NCBI RefSeq assembly: GCF_002887595.1
Contig: NZ_PEBU01000001.1
Span: 62,001-126,000, forward strand
Source: Bowmanella denitrificans
Lineage (GTDB): Bacteria; Pseudomonadota; Gammaproteobacteria; Enterobacterales; Alteromonadaceae
Direction: 5' to 3'
Length of the DNA: 64,000 nucleotides
Part shown: positions 1-13,806 of the stretch, one piece after another
Layout: every line of letters starts with the position of its first letter
Numbering within the stretch: position 1 is the stretch's first letter
Notes under the pieces: generated by a model
What the model was told of the DNA's origin: nothing
Databases searched by the model: none
What the model saw: the letters and a program-made list of their open reading frames with translations, nothing else
Made by a program: the position numbers and the translations under genes

Positions 1-1844
1 ACTTCACTGTTGAAGTATATCGTTCACTGAAAGTACTGGACGGTGGTATCGGTGTATTCTGTGGTTCAGGCGGTGTTGAGCCACAGTCTGAAACCAACTG
101 GCGCTATGCTAACGATTCAGAAGTATCTCGCCTGATCTTCGTCAACAAGCTGGACCGTATGGGTGCAGACTTCTACCGCGTCGTTAAGCAAATTAAAAAC
201 GTGCTGGGTGCTAACCCTCTGGTGATGACCCTGCCAATCGGCCGCGAAGATGACTTCGTTGGCGTGGTAGATGTACTGACCAAGCAAGCCTATATTTGGG
301 ATGACACAGGCCTGCCAGAAAACTACAAGGTAGAAGATGTACCTGCTGACATGGTTGACCAGGTCAATGAATACCATGAGCAACTGGTAGAAAGTGCTGT
401 TGAGCAGGACGATGACCTGATGATGGCTTATATGGATGGCGAAGTGCCTTCTATCGAAGACCTGAAGCGTTGTATCCGTAAAGGTACCATCAACCTGGCA
501 TTCTTCCCCACTTTCTGTGGCTCTGCCTTTAAAAACAAAGGTATGCAGTTGGTTCTGGATGCGGTAGTTGACTACCTGCCTAACCCAACCGAAGTATTGC
601 CTCAGGATATGACTGACTCAGAAACCGGTGAGCCTACCGGCGAAACTGCTACTGTATCTGTTGATGAGCCTTTCCGTGCCCTGGCATTTAAGATCATGGA
701 TGACCGTTTCGGCGCCCTGACCTTCGTACGTGTTTACTCAGGTAAGCTGAACAAGGGTGACACCATCCTGAACTCTGCTACAGGTAAAACTGAGCGTATC
801 GGCCGTATGGTGGAAATGCACGCCAATGACCGTAACGAACTGACAGGTTGTCAGGCAGGTGACATTCTGGCCTTCGTAGGTATGAAGAACGTTAAAACCG
901 GCCACACGCTGTGTGATCCTAACAACCCTTGTACGCTGGAACCTATGATCTTCCCTGAGCCGGTAATCTCTATTGCCGTTGCGCCAAAAGACAAAGGTGC
1001 TTCCGAGAAGCTGGGTAACGCACTGTCTAAGATGATCGCAGAAGACCCGACCTTTATCGTAGAAACCGACGAAGACTCCGGCGAAACCATCCTTAAAGGT
1101 ATGGGTGAATTGCACCTGGATATTAAGGTAGACATTCTGAAGCGTACGTTCGGTGTTGAGTTGGTTGTAGGTAAACCTCAGGTAGCTTACCGTGAAACCA
1201 TCACCAAGGCCGTAGAAGACTCCTACACGCACAAGAAACAGTCTGGTGGTTCTGGTCAGTTTGGTAAGATCGACTACCGTATCCGTCCTGGTGAGCCAGG
1301 AACAGGTTATAAGTTCAGCTCCACTGTTGTGGGCGGTAACGTTCCTAAGGAATTCTGGCCTGCCATCGACAAAGGCTTCAAGAGCATGCTGGACGAAGGT
1401 ACCCTGGCCGGTTACCCGGTACTGGACCTGGAAGTAGAACTGTTCGACGGTTCATTCCACGCGGTTGACTCATCAGCCATTGCGTTTGAAATCGCAGCTA
1501 AAGGCGCTTTCCGTCAGTCCATTCCAAAAGCGGGTCCTCAATTGCTGGAGCCGATCATGAAGGTTGACGTATTCACTCCTGAAGATCACGTAGGTGACGT
1601 TATCGGTGACCTGAACCGTCGTCGCGGTATGATCAAAGACCAGGAAGCTGGCGTAACTGGCGTGCGTATCAAAGCAGACGTGCCTCTGTCCGAGATGTTC
1701 GGCTACATCGGTTCTCTGCGTACTATGACATCTGGCCGTGGTCAGTTCTCCATGGAATTCTCACACTACCTGCCATGCCCGCAGAACGTGTCTGAGAAGG
1801 TCATCGAAGAAGCCAAAGCCCGTAAAGCCGCAGCCAAGAAATAA
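1..1844 (+). CDS. fusA2: Elongation factor G 2 (EF-G2), 5'-truncated by window edge
   Basis: Ribosomal translocation GTPase. The frame is open from base 3, and about 613 residues are visible. By comparison with EF-G2 of Vibrio and relatives, roughly 85 N-terminal residues holding the P-loop and switch regions lie outside the window. The visible part starts just after the G3 region and contains the G4 motif NKLD within [12 protein letters not shown]. Domain II and the domain IV signature [11 protein letters not shown] follow, and the domain V region ends at [12 protein letters not shown]. The sequence fits the second, stand-alone EF-G paralogue of marine gammaproteobacteria better than the str-operon FusA, and no ribosomal protein or tuf gene is adjacent. 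The assignment to EF-G is certain; the paralogue call is from memory of family sequences. Confidence 0.95.
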   Translation, partial: FTVEVYRSLKVLDGGIGVFCGSGGVEPQSETNWRYANDSEVSRLIFVNKLDRMGADFYRVVKQIKNVLGANPLVMTLPIGREDDFVGVVDVLTKQAYIWDDTGLPENYKVEDVPADMVDQVNEYHEQLVESAVEQDDDLMMAYMDGEVPSIEDLKRCIRKGTINLAFFPTFCGSAFKNKGMQLVLDAVVDYLPNPTEVLPQDMTDSETGEPTGETATVSVDEPFRALAFKIMDDRFGALTFVRVYSGKLNKGDTILNSATGKTERIGRMVEMHANDRNELTGCQAGDILAFVGMKNVKTGHTLCDPNNPCTLEPMIFPEPVISIAVAPKDKGASEKLGNALSKMIAEDPTFIVETDEDSGETILKGMGELHLDIKVDILKRTFGVELVVGKPQVAYRETITKAVEDSYTHKKQSGGSGQFGKIDYRIRPGEPGTGYKFSSTVVGGNVPKEFWPAIDKGFKSMLDEGTLAGYPVLDLEVELFDGSFHAVDSSAIAFEIAAKGAFRQSIPKAGPQLLEPIMKVDVFTPEDHVGDVIGDLNRRRGMIKDQEAGVTGVRIKADVPLSEMFGYIGSLRTMTSGRGQFSMEFSHYLPCPQNVSEKVIEEAKARKAAAKK

Positions 1845-1862
1845 TCTGGCTGACGCTGACAC

Positions 1863-1894
1863 AAAAATGCCGCTCAACTGAGCGGCATTTTTTT
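1863..1894. terminator. Bidirectional rho-independent terminator after fusA2
   Basis: A stem of about 13 bp (AAAATGCCGCTCA paired with TGAGCGGCATTTT) with a two-base loop, flanked by an A run on the left and seven Ts on the right. It can therefore stop transcripts in both directions. It lies 19 bp after the fusA2 stop. The rest of the 250-bp gap up to the next gene holds no other convincing feature. Confidence 0.9.
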
Positions 1895-2097
1895 ATGCAA
1901 ATCTGCAAAATAGAAACGCACTCACTGCCGTTTGACCATTCTGCTTGCTTGACGAAATCTACCAGTTCCTTGCTGGCATACTGAATCACTCCGACAAGCA
2001 CAACCAGTTTGCGATGGAAGCTATTGCTGGCAGTTCATCGGAAAATAATTAATCTTCACAGCAATATTATGCCGCCAGTCATGACGGCACAGGGAAA

Positions 2098-3693
2098 TTA
2101 TTGCACCGGGGCTAAATCCAGGCCGTCAATAATATATAAGGTGTTGCCATCTATCTGGGATTGATTGCTGTCCAGATACTTTTGTTCCAGCACGCCATTG
2201 CTCGACCAGGTAGCAAAATCGTCATCATTGATCACCCCCAGACGTTGTCCGTCTATGACCCATAGCCCTTCCATCTTATCGTGAGGGTAGCCAACTTCGG
2301 CCACCATATCCACGACCAGACTGCTTTTTACAACAGGCTGAATATTATGACTGGCCAGTAACTGCCACCCGGCATCGGTATTACCATCCTGCCTGTTTTC
2401 ATCTATCAGTTGCTCCAGGCTCTTACCATTTAACGATAAGCCGACTTCAGCATCCTGGACCAGCTCACCGCCAGTGATGCTTTCCAAATCCGTCGCCTGG
2501 CTGATGTCAATTTTATACACATGCTTCATGGCATTGGAATTGGTGTTGTAAAACGCGCCATCGCGCTCCAGTACCAGGAAACTGGTATCACTCAGCGCTT
2601 TGATGGCCGAGTTTGAATTCTGGGCTTTTTCCTGACGATATAAGTACTGGCTCACGGCTCCGCTTTCCAGGTTAATCGTGACGATGCGGGTCAGGTCAGT
2701 ACGATGCTTAGTGGGATTGTCCAGACTGGACTGCATAATGCCCACCAGGGTTTTCTCATCCGGGGTGATAGTCAGGCCTTCCATACCTCGGTTGGCCCAG
2801 CGATGGCCAAACTCTGCTGGCAGGCTATACAGATTGCGGCTGTCCGTGGCAAAAGGGTTAATCCGCGCTATTTCCACACCGTCGGCATTGTAATGCACCA
2901 TATGCGGTCCATACTCGTCACTTACCCAGAAGCTGCCATCACTCATGGCAACCAGGCCTTCCGAGTCCAGACCATAATCATCCAGTTTGATGGGGTTGGT
3001 GTTGGCATCATAAGGTAAATCCGGATTCATCCGAATCACATTACCCTGTGCATCGTAAGGGGTCTCACCTGTGCCTCCCAACGCTGCTGTATTGGGTAAA
3101 CCACTGATAGGATTGCCATCACGGTCTTTAAGCAGAATGGTTTTTAGCAGACGGATATTGCCCGTGGCCTGAATCTCAAACAAACCGATACGTGGCACAT
3201 AATCTGGAGTAGGGAACATTTTGCCACTGCCCTGCTCACCGGTGAAATTGGCATTAGGTCCACGGTCAGTGATCGCATAAAACTGCATAGGGTTGGTGGG
3301 ATGGCCGTCCATGTCAGAACCAAAGCCACCATTGCGGATCTCGAATGTAGAACCGGGAATGGCACCATTTTGCAAATCGTTGCGCAGTACAGAATAAGGC
3401 AAGGTTACACCGGCGGAACTGAAATTGTCCGGCTGACAAACGTAGGACGTATCAGTGATTTCGGCACTTTCCAATGTGCCATTGCTGTCTTTATCCAAGC
3501 CGGAGTCAATGCGTACACCGCCCATCCAACACTGCGTATCTCCTGCAGCCAATTCAGTTTGCACGACCAGGCTATTCAGACCGCTCGCCCCTTTTTCGCC
3601 TGCCGCACCTTGGGCACCATCATCGCCGTCGTCACAGCCTCCCAGCGCCAACATCACCGCCAGGCTTAATCCAGAAATCACCAACTTTTTCAT
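2098..3693 (-). CDS. Esterase-like / phytase-like domain lipoprotein
   Basis: Predicted cell-envelope lipoprotein of 531 residues. The ATG at 3693 was chosen because it is preceded by AGGGA at good spacing and gives a type II signal peptide with lipobox LALGGC around residues 15-20; a longer frame starting at 3723 would bury this signal. The lipobox is followed by an acidic, Gly-rich linker. The body resembles the 'esterase-like activity of phytase family' domain, a beta-propeller: it has repeated motifs such as SEGLVAMSDGSFWVSDEYGP and MEGLTITPDEKTLVG, and DRGPN near the N-terminal third. The substrate is unknown. It is a single-gene unit on the minus strand facing fusA2. Confidence 0.8.
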   Translation of the reverse strand: MKKLVISGLSLAVMLALGGCDDGDDGAQGAAGEKGASGLNSLVVQTELAAGDTQCWMGGVRIDSGLDKDSNGTLESAEITDTSYVCQPDNFSSAGVTLPYSVLRNDLQNGAIPGSTFEIRNGGFGSDMDGHPTNPMQFYAITDRGPNANFTGEQGSGKMFPTPDYVPRIGLFEIQATGNIRLLKTILLKDRDGNPISGLPNTAALGGTGETPYDAQGNVIRMNPDLPYDANTNPIKLDDYGLDSEGLVAMSDGSFWVSDEYGPHMVHYNADGVEIARINPFATDSRNLYSLPAEFGHRWANRGMEGLTITPDEKTLVGIMQSSLDNPTKHRTDLTRIVTINLESGAVSQYLYRQEKAQNSNSAIKALSDTSFLVLERDGAFYNTNSNAMKHVYKIDISQATDLESITGGELVQDAEVGLSLNGKSLEQLIDENRQDGNTDAGWQLLASHNIQPVVKSSLVVDMVAEVGYPHDKMEGLWVIDGQRLGVINDDDFATWSSNGVLEQKYLDSNQSQIDGNTLYIIDGLDLAPVQ

Positions 3694-3825
3694 TATTCGA
3701 GTCCCTACAAAGGTTGTAAACAACTCAGAGTAGGGTTCGAATACGTCACTTTAGTGACTGATTAATGAAGGATTTATTGCAAGCCTGAGAAAAAATGCGC
3801 GGCAGTCACCACGCTCCGGTCAAAC

Positions 3826-6174
3826 TTATATGGGCGACCCTGGTGGTAAAGCCAGGGGTTTAAAACCAGGTTGCCATTCACCATTGTCTTCGAATGCTTG
3901 CCATTGTTGCAGCAGCATCTTCAGATTGGCATCTTTGTCATGCTTATCCAGCCAGTCTGCCAGGTCATCCATCTGCAGGTATAACGCCGCACGTGCTTCT
4001 GGGGCTAAATCCTGACTGGTCAGGCTTTTCATCAATTGATAAAAAGCTACATGGCGAACTCTTTGCTGAATTAACGCCAGTTTTCCCTTGTGGTCTTTCC
4101 CTTGTATAACCGACTGTCGTATCTGGCTCAGTACCTCAGTCAGTTGTCCCTGCGACGATAATCGGTTCAGACGTTGCGGGTGTAACAACATACTAAGGCT
4201 ATGATTGGCCGCCGCTTCCGCTGCCGACAATGGGTCAAACGCCAGCCCCATGCGCCCTTTAAAACTCTCGCGGCCGTCGCTGTCGCCATAGGCCTTAGGC
4301 GGAATCAATGCCAACAGATTGTCAGGCAATGCAAGAAACTCCGGTTGCACTGTGTCGAGCAGCGCCTTTACTGCCTGCTGTTGCTTTTCAGTTTCCACCC
4401 ACTTGAACCCCTTGGCTTGGGGGTGTTCACCTTTAAGTTCATACTCATAGAAGGCCCCGCCCACCAGTTTACTGACGGCCTCAATCTGATAACGGTGTAA
4501 CAAATAGATTGGCACCAGCGCTTCGTGCAAACTGGACAGCGGTTGCCCGCTGGCAATATTGTCCAAGCCAAAGTGGCTCAAGGCAGTCTGTCGAACCCGC
4601 ATCAAACGCTTCAGTTCTTCCACCGGGTCAGCGCCATTATCCCATAAATGGCCTATGGCACTGACACCACCGGTAGGCCGGGCATCTTCATCAGCCATAT
4701 ACTCCAGCCCGTCGGCTTTGGCCTTGGCCACCAATGCAGCCAATTGCTGGTCTGAATAGTCGCCATAGCCATATTGTATGGCGTAAATATCCCATTCTCC
4801 CAGCCCTTCCCGATAGGCATGCTGCAAACTGATTTGCTGGTCTTTCAGTTCCACCAAAGGATGGGGGTAATCCATCACCGAAGCACGCCCGTTAGCACTG
4901 GCAGCAAAGTTATGAATAAGGCCAATGGTATGCCCCACTTCATGGGCAGATAACTGGCGAATACGGGCCAGCGCCATGGCTTTCTGCTTCTCCACATCGG
5001 CCTGATTGCCCTTATATGGCCCGGTTAAACCAGAAGCGATCAGAAAGTCCTGCCTTACTCGCAAAGAGCCTAGCGTGACATGCCCTTTAATAATCTCACC
5101 GGTTCTGGGATCGGTCACACCCGCACCATATGACCAGCCTCTGGTGGCGCGGTGCACCCATTGAATAACGTTGTAGCGCACATCCATAGGATCAGCATCT
5201 GCAGGCAAAGTTTTTACCACGAAGGCATTCTTGTAACCCAACTGCTCAAAAGCACTGTTCCACCACATAGCCCCTTCATACAAAGCGGTGCGCACCGGCT
5301 CTGGCACCCCAGGGTCAAGATAATAGACAATAGGTTCTATGGCCTCGCTGATGGCAGCACCAGGGTTCTTCTTCTGCAATCTATGGCGCGGCAGCAGACG
5401 CTTTACCATTGGCTCGTCAATGGCGGCTGCATAATCCATGTATTCCACTTTCCAATAACCTGAATAGGGGTGAAACTCACGGCTCTGATAACCGGCCTCG
5501 GGCAATGCCACCAACGAGTGATGTAAATGCACACTGATAGCATCCGGCTCTGGGGTAACCTGGCGGACAAACTCACCGGCTTTGCTTCCTGCGTAAGTGA
5601 CCAACGCTTCCAGCTCGGTATTCAGGGGAAATGCTTTGGAACGATTCAGGTAAACACCACTGCGCTTAGGGTCGACCTTATAGCTGCCCTGATTTTGTGC
5701 CGCCAGGCGTGGCCCTATCTGATGAATATCGCTGAGTAGAAAATCACTGTAGTCCACCAGCCATTTATCTGCGTCACTGGCTACCACAGGCAAGCCTGCT
5801 AATACAGAACTGGCAAAAGCCTCGTCGATGCTGGCCCGTTCCGCTGCATTGTGACTGTCGGCACGATAATAGGTATTGAGTTGTTTGAGCACCAGCTTGT
5901 TGCCAAAGCGCTCAAACTGTACCAGGCGGGTTTCACCCAGTTGACCGCGGTCCAGACCAATATCATTAGAGCCAATTCCCCGCGGCAGAGAACTCTGGAA
6001 AATAAAAGGTTGCTCTAGTTTGTCCACCAACAGAAACAGCTTGCCTTCACTGGGCTGATAGTAAAAATCAAAATAGCCCTGACGATGCTCCATGCCTTTA
6101 GTAAAGTCCTTAATCCCTGCAGCCAGGGTGAGTGGGCTGACTAACAGACAAAGCAATATTCCCCATTTTTTCAT
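3826..6174 (-). CDS. Exported zinc-dependent metalloprotease (DUF5117/DUF4953 family)
   Basis: Predicted secreted or periplasmic metallopeptidase of 782 residues. The start at 6174 follows AGAGGCAAGA and yields a clean signal peptide (MKKWGILLCLLVSPLTLAAG). The zinc-binding motif HEVGHTIGLIH lies at about residues 411-421, followed by a Met-turn-like segment SVMDYPHP. The N-terminal half (residues 25-260) matches the usual DUF5117-type region and the C-terminal half the DUF4953-type region. Large proteins of this layout are common in Alteromonadales and Bacteroidetes. The physiological substrate is not known. It appears monocistronic, between the phytase-like gene and cheV. Confidence 0.85.
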   Translation of the reverse strand: MKKWGILLCLLVSPLTLAAGIKDFTKGMEHRQGYFDFYYQPSEGKLFLLVDKLEQPFIFQSSLPRGIGSNDIGLDRGQLGETRLVQFERFGNKLVLKQLNTYYRADSHNAAERASIDEAFASSVLAGLPVVASDADKWLVDYSDFLLSDIHQIGPRLAAQNQGSYKVDPKRSGVYLNRSKAFPLNTELEALVTYAGSKAGEFVRQVTPEPDAISVHLHHSLVALPEAGYQSREFHPYSGYWKVEYMDYAAAIDEPMVKRLLPRHRLQKKNPGAAISEAIEPIVYYLDPGVPEPVRTALYEGAMWWNSAFEQLGYKNAFVVKTLPADADPMDVRYNVIQWVHRATRGWSYGAGVTDPRTGEIIKGHVTLGSLRVRQDFLIASGLTGPYKGNQADVEKQKAMALARIRQLSAHEVGHTIGLIHNFAASANGRASVMDYPHPLVELKDQQISLQHAYREGLGEWDIYAIQYGYGDYSDQQLAALVAKAKADGLEYMADEDARPTGGVSAIGHLWDNGADPVEELKRLMRVRQTALSHFGLDNIASGQPLSSLHEALVPIYLLHRYQIEAVSKLVGGAFYEYELKGEHPQAKGFKWVETEKQQQAVKALLDTVQPEFLALPDNLLALIPPKAYGDSDGRESFKGRMGLAFDPLSAAEAAANHSLSMLLHPQRLNRLSSQGQLTEVLSQIRQSVIQGKDHKGKLALIQQRVRHVAFYQLMKSLTSQDLAPEARAALYLQMDDLADWLDKHDKDANLKMLLQQWQAFEDNGEWQPGFKPLALPPGSPI

Positions 6175-6282
6175 TCTTGCCTCTGATATTGTTGTTTTTC
6201 CTGCACTTACCATATCCCAGCCGGATTGACAGATAAACTGCAAGTCGGTCGAATTCGCCAGATTTACTGTTGAAGCGCCAAT

Positions 6283-6305
6283 AAAAAAGCCCGCAGAAGC
6301 GGGCT
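6283..6305 (-). terminator. Terminator downstream of cheV
   Basis: Stem AGCCCGC / GCGGGCT with a four-base loop. On the minus strand it is followed by six Ts. It lies 30 bp beyond the cheV stop. Confidence 0.85.
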
Positions 6306-6334
6306 GATATATTCAATGGCTACCGGAACATAAC

Positions 6335-7261
6335 TCAGTCGCTCGCCATCCACTTACGCACCGCAGAGGCCAGCTCGTCGGGATGAAATTTGGCAATAAA
6401 CTGGTCGGCCCCTACTTTGCGCACCATGGCTTCGTTAAATACACCACTCAGCGATGAGTGCAAAACAATATGGACTTTACGCAAATCAGGATGCGCTTTA
6501 ACAGCCGTCGTCAGGGTATAACCATCCATCTCCGGCATCTCAATATCAGAAATAAGCAGTGGCACTTTTGCGGTAATATCACCGCCCATTTCTTTGGCCT
6601 TGTCTTCCAGCCATTTCAATGCCTGACGTCCGTCATTCACCAGCTCCACATTGACACCGACCGACGACAGTGCCCGTTTAACCTGATTGCGTGCCACCGA
6701 TGAATCATCCGCCACCAGCACGGTAAGTTCTGATAAATCCACTTCCGATGCCTGCTTTTTCACATCCTCACTGACTTCCTCATCAATGGGTGAGATTTCG
6801 GCGAACACCTTCTCTACATCGATAACTTGTACCAGCTTATTGTCGACCTTGGTGACTGCCGTCAGATAATGATTAGCACCAGCGCCTTTGGGCGGTGGCA
6901 TAATCTGCTCCCAGTTAATATTGACGATGCGGTCAACGCCGCCGACCAAAAAGCCCTGGGTGGTACGGTTATACTCTGTCACCAGCACAAAGGCCGATTT
7001 CAGATTTTCAATGCGCTTACCGCCTGTTGCTTCGCTGAGATCAATCACGGTGATGGGCACACCACGTAAATGAGCAATGCCGCGAACACAATTACTGGCA
7101 CCAGGCATCTCAGTCAGCTCAGGGCATTGCAGAACTTCCCTGACCTTAAATACGTTAATACCAAAAGGTTGTTCGCCGATAAGGCGGAAGATCAACAGTT
7201 CCAGACGATTCTGGCCAACAATATTGGTTCTTTGATCCACTGACGCAATCAACTTGCTCAT
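6335..7261 (-). CDS. cheV: Chemotaxis coupling protein CheV
   Basis: 308-residue fusion of an N-terminal CheW-like scaffold (about residues 18-160) and a C-terminal response-regulator receiver (about 179-305). The receiver keeps the acidic pair D185/D186 and the phospho-acceptor D239 in SDIEMPEMDG. CheV couples chemoreceptors to CheA, and its phosphorylation is thought to act in adaptation. It is a lone gene closed by its own terminator, with no other che genes in view. The assignment is secure. Confidence 0.95.
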   Translation of the reverse strand: MSKLIASVDQRTNIVGQNRLELLIFRLIGEQPFGINVFKVREVLQCPELTEMPGASNCVRGIAHLRGVPITVIDLSEATGGKRIENLKSAFVLVTEYNRTTQGFLVGGVDRIVNINWEQIMPPPKGAGANHYLTAVTKVDNKLVQVIDVEKVFAEISPIDEEVSEDVKKQASEVDLSELTVLVADDSSVARNQVKRALSSVGVNVELVNDGRQALKWLEDKAKEMGGDITAKVPLLISDIEMPEMDGYTLTTAVKAHPDLRKVHIVLHSSLSGVFNEAMVRKVGADQFIAKFHPDELASAVRKWMASD

Positions 7262-7318
7262 AATCGCTCCGATTGGCTACTTAAGCTAAACAATAGCAGG
7301 TACAAAGATAATACCAAC

Positions 7319-7344
7319 AAAAAGCCCGCATAAAAGCGGGCTTT
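7319..7344 (-). terminator. Terminator after the DUF1338 gene
   Basis: Perfect 9-bp stem AAAGCCCGC / GCGGGCTTT with a six-base loop, ending in Ts on the minus strand. It lies about 20 bp past the DUF1338 stop and closes the ast-linked gene group. Confidence 0.85.
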
Positions 7345-7364
7345 AATAAATCAGTTGGCAGGTA

Positions 7365-8165
7365 CTACATACCTACGTTGGTGCTTTCGAAGATTTTATC
7401 TGCCGAGGCAGCCACAAAGCCTGTATATAACTTTCCATTGGGCATGGCGTAACGCTGGGCAAATTCGTAAAAACAGCTGGGTATCACCAGGCTCTTGTCA
7501 CTGAAACACACTTCCATTTTATCCGCCATGGTAGAAGATTGGGCCAGATGCACTTCAGGACCGCCCTTAATTTCGCCGCCGGAGGTGTTCAATTCAAAAC
7601 CAGCTTCTTTGAGCTTGTCATTCACTTCTGACAACAAAGTGTAGCGTTTCAGGTGATTCAGACTGACGGTAAAGTGATTGGCACGGAATCCCCAGGCCGA
7701 GACCCAGGCGGCATATTCTGACTCATTCAGCAGTGTTTGATACTCTTCACTGCTGACCTGCCAATGCGTGCCAGAGTATAAAAAGTTTTCCTTGTTCACC
7801 GCATCAGCAGGTACTGCGTCAACCATTTTACGGATTATGGCTTGAACTGGCGCAGAAAACTCCTCAACCAAGAGTTCGCTGATAAAGACTTTAGGCTTAG
7901 TGTCGTCAGCATGTTCGAAGTGTTTGGCTTTGAGCTTTTTCTGTTCAAAGTTGTACTGCCCCTTTTCTTCGTAACCCAATGCCAGGAAGTGCGCCGCCAG
8001 TTTTTCCAGACCGACTTTATCGATATTAAAGGTACGGAATGCGACATGGTCATTGATCAGTTCATCGCCATCACCCAGTAATTGGTGAACTTTTAAGGCG
8101 GAAGGGGTCATGGCAACGTAGTCTTGCCAAAGGTTTGCAAACAGGGTCTCAACGTTATTGTGCAT
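7365..8165 (-). CDS. DUF1338 family protein (2-oxoadipate dioxygenase/decarboxylase-like)
   Basis: 266-residue protein of the DUF1338/HglS-YdcJ group, non-haem iron enzymes that act on 2-oxo acids. Visible family traits are the N-terminal block NDHVAFRTFNID, with the likely metal-ligand His, the segment HFTVSLNHLKRY, and EVHLAQSS near residue 207. In Shewanella and Alteromonas-like genomes this gene commonly follows the ast arginine-degradation genes, as here. A side role in amino-acid catabolism is a reasonable inference, but the substrate in this lineage is not established. Confidence 0.8.
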   Translation of the reverse strand: MHNNVETLFANLWQDYVAMTPSALKVHQLLGDGDELINDHVAFRTFNIDKVGLEKLAAHFLALGYEEKGQYNFEQKKLKAKHFEHADDTKPKVFISELLVEEFSAPVQAIIRKMVDAVPADAVNKENFLYSGTHWQVSSEEYQTLLNESEYAAWVSAWGFRANHFTVSLNHLKRYTLLSEVNDKLKEAGFELNTSGGEIKGGPEVHLAQSSTMADKMEVCFSDKSLVIPSCFYEFAQRYAMPNGKLYTGFVAASADKIFESTNVGM

Positions 8166-8368
8166 GATGCTTCTTACTCAGTCCTAAGGGATTGAAAAAC
8201 GTAAATTCAATGCTTTTTGGCCTAGGGTTTCACACCATTGGGCCAAGGCAGCTTCTTGCGGCGGCGTATTATACAGCAATTTCGAACAAAAAACAGACAG
8301 TGATGTATTTGTCAGAAAAAGCGTAGCAATTGTTCGCTCGGACGGCTTTGATTCAGATCAGAGATCAT

Positions 8369-8387
8369 GGCCGGGCGTTACCCGGCC
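8369..8387 (-). terminator. GC hairpin just past astD
   Basis: Perfect stem GGCCGGG / CCCGGCC with a five-base loop, directly downstream of the astD stop on the minus strand and with no T run after it. It could stabilise the mRNA 3' end or act as a weak terminator between astD and the DUF1338 gene. The 230-bp gap 8166-8395 has no other clear feature. Confidence 0.5.
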
Positions 8388-8395
8388 AGACTCAT

Positions 8396-10896
<2,501 letters not shown>

Positions 10897-10969
10897 AGTC
10901 GCTTACTCCGCTGTTACTGAGGCGGTTTGTTAACACTCTTTGGGAAACCGGAATATCCGGCAAACAGAA

Positions 10970-11032
10970 ACCGGTGCCAGGCTGCGGCACCGGTCAATCA
11001 TCCATCCTGGATTAAGCAGGACATCGTCCTGC
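10970..11032 (-). other. Two intercistronic hairpins between astC and astA
   Basis: ACCGGTGCC (10970-10978) pairs with GGCACCGGT (10986-10994), and GCAGGAC (11016-11022) pairs with GTCCTGC (11026-11032). Both are perfect and neither has a T run. In the minus-strand transcript they lie just behind astC. This is typical of mRNA-stabilising or attenuating structures that keep the first gene's level different from the later ones. The function is inferred. Confidence 0.6.
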
Positions 11033-11040
11033 CCGCTAAT

Positions 11041-12561
<1,521 letters not shown>

Positions 12562-13722
12562 TTAATTTTCTTCAAAAGTCAGATTCAGATGGCGTAAATC
12601 CGCATCCTTCAATGCCGCAAGGGCACCGGCTGGCATTTGTATACCCCGTAAGAACAATTTGGCTTCATCCATATTAATCAGACGATGATTTTTCAGCATG
12701 CGGTACTGGTTGTAGCTGCGGCCCTGCATCAATACTCTGGCCAAAGGCTGCATATTCCTGATTGGCAGGAATTGCACCACCTCTGACATAGCTGGCGCGA
12801 TCATGACTCTTTTCAGATCCATGCGTTCGATCAGCCAATTGCTGGTCTGCAGCGAATACTGTTCCATTACATCGCTCAGGCATTGCCCTGAAGGTTCAAT
12901 TTCCCCTAAAGCGGCATGCTCTTCCTTCATCTTTGCTTCATGCGCCTCGGTAATTGCATCGCGCCGAACCTCCTCAAACAAACGGAAATACAGACGTATA
13001 ACAGCAATACGGCCAATTTCATGCAACATGCCCAGGGTAAAGGCCGACGCCGCATCAACCCCAGCCACTTCAGCCACCTTTTTGCATGAAAGGGCACTGC
13101 CCATGGCATGTTCCCATAAACGCACTTTTATATTGGGATAGGGATCCGTGATCTGCGGAAGCCAGCGTCTGAATGCCAGTGCCGGAATCACTAGTTTCAG
13201 GTTTTCCAGCCCCAAAAAGCTCAATGCCATGCGCAAACTCTCGACCGGAATGACCTTGCCTTTTTTATCTGTGCGCCGGTACTTGGGCATATTGACCATT
13301 TTGATCAGGTCACTAACCAGCCAGGGAATCGTTGCCACTAAGGGTTCAATGCGGCCAATAGAGGCGGCCTTGACCGGCATAATATCCAATACCTCAGGCA
13401 ACTGTGGTGGAATACCAATGAGTTTATTGTATAAGGTATCAGTATCCACCAACTGTTCGGCAATACGGCGCTTCAGCTCTTCGTTCAGTTGGCCTTGCAG
13501 TTTATCCAGAAAATTCTGCTGGTAGCGTTCATTGAGTTTTTTGTCACGTTGCGCCTGTTTTTCTACGCGCAATAACTGACGTCCATCCCTGTCCTGATCA
13601 AGAAATGCAGGTAGTTCGACGTCCTTGTCTTCAATTACAGTTTGTTTGGCCATATCCAGGCCAATCAGCAGGCTGCTGAATCTGTGTGTGATGAGTTGTG
13701 AGACGTCTTGCTGCTCTGTCAT
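12562..13722 (-). CDS. HDOD domain protein
   Basis: 386-residue cytoplasmic protein with a central HDOD domain (about residues 105-310), a catalytically degenerate HD-phosphohydrolase relative. Visible are VESLRMALSFLGLENLKLVIP and the LGMLHEIGRIAVI helix, typical of HDOD rather than a metal-binding HD-GYP enzyme. The N-terminal 80 residues are highly charged and probably helical. HDOD proteins are found in signalling networks with c-di-GMP and chemotaxis proteins. The next gene encodes a diguanylate cyclase, which fits that theme, but no specific role can be read from sequence. Confidence 0.85.
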   Translation of the reverse strand: MTEQQDVSQLITHRFSSLLIGLDMAKQTVIEDKDVELPAFLDQDRDGRQLLRVEKQAQRDKKLNERYQQNFLDKLQGQLNEELKRRIAEQLVDTDTLYNKLIGIPPQLPEVLDIMPVKAASIGRIEPLVATIPWLVSDLIKMVNMPKYRRTDKKGKVIPVESLRMALSFLGLENLKLVIPALAFRRWLPQITDPYPNIKVRLWEHAMGSALSCKKVAEVAGVDAASAFTLGMLHEIGRIAVIRLYFRLFEEVRRDAITEAHEAKMKEEHAALGEIEPSGQCLSDVMEQYSLQTSNWLIERMDLKRVMIAPAMSEVVQFLPIRNMQPLARVLMQGRSYNQYRMLKNHRLINMDEAKLFLRGIQMPAGALAALKDADLRHLNLTFEEN

Positions 13723-13806
13723 TAGTTTTATTCGAGTTTCTTCTATCGGGTTTATCGGAATGAAAGATGCATCATATAGGAAAAGATGAAGCGGGTTGAG
13801 CGAATT

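Noticed and set aside
738-1232. 164-codon antisense ORF inside fusA2
   Set aside because: The EF-G frame is certain, and the antisense product has no recognisable feature and no Shine-Dalgarno sequence.
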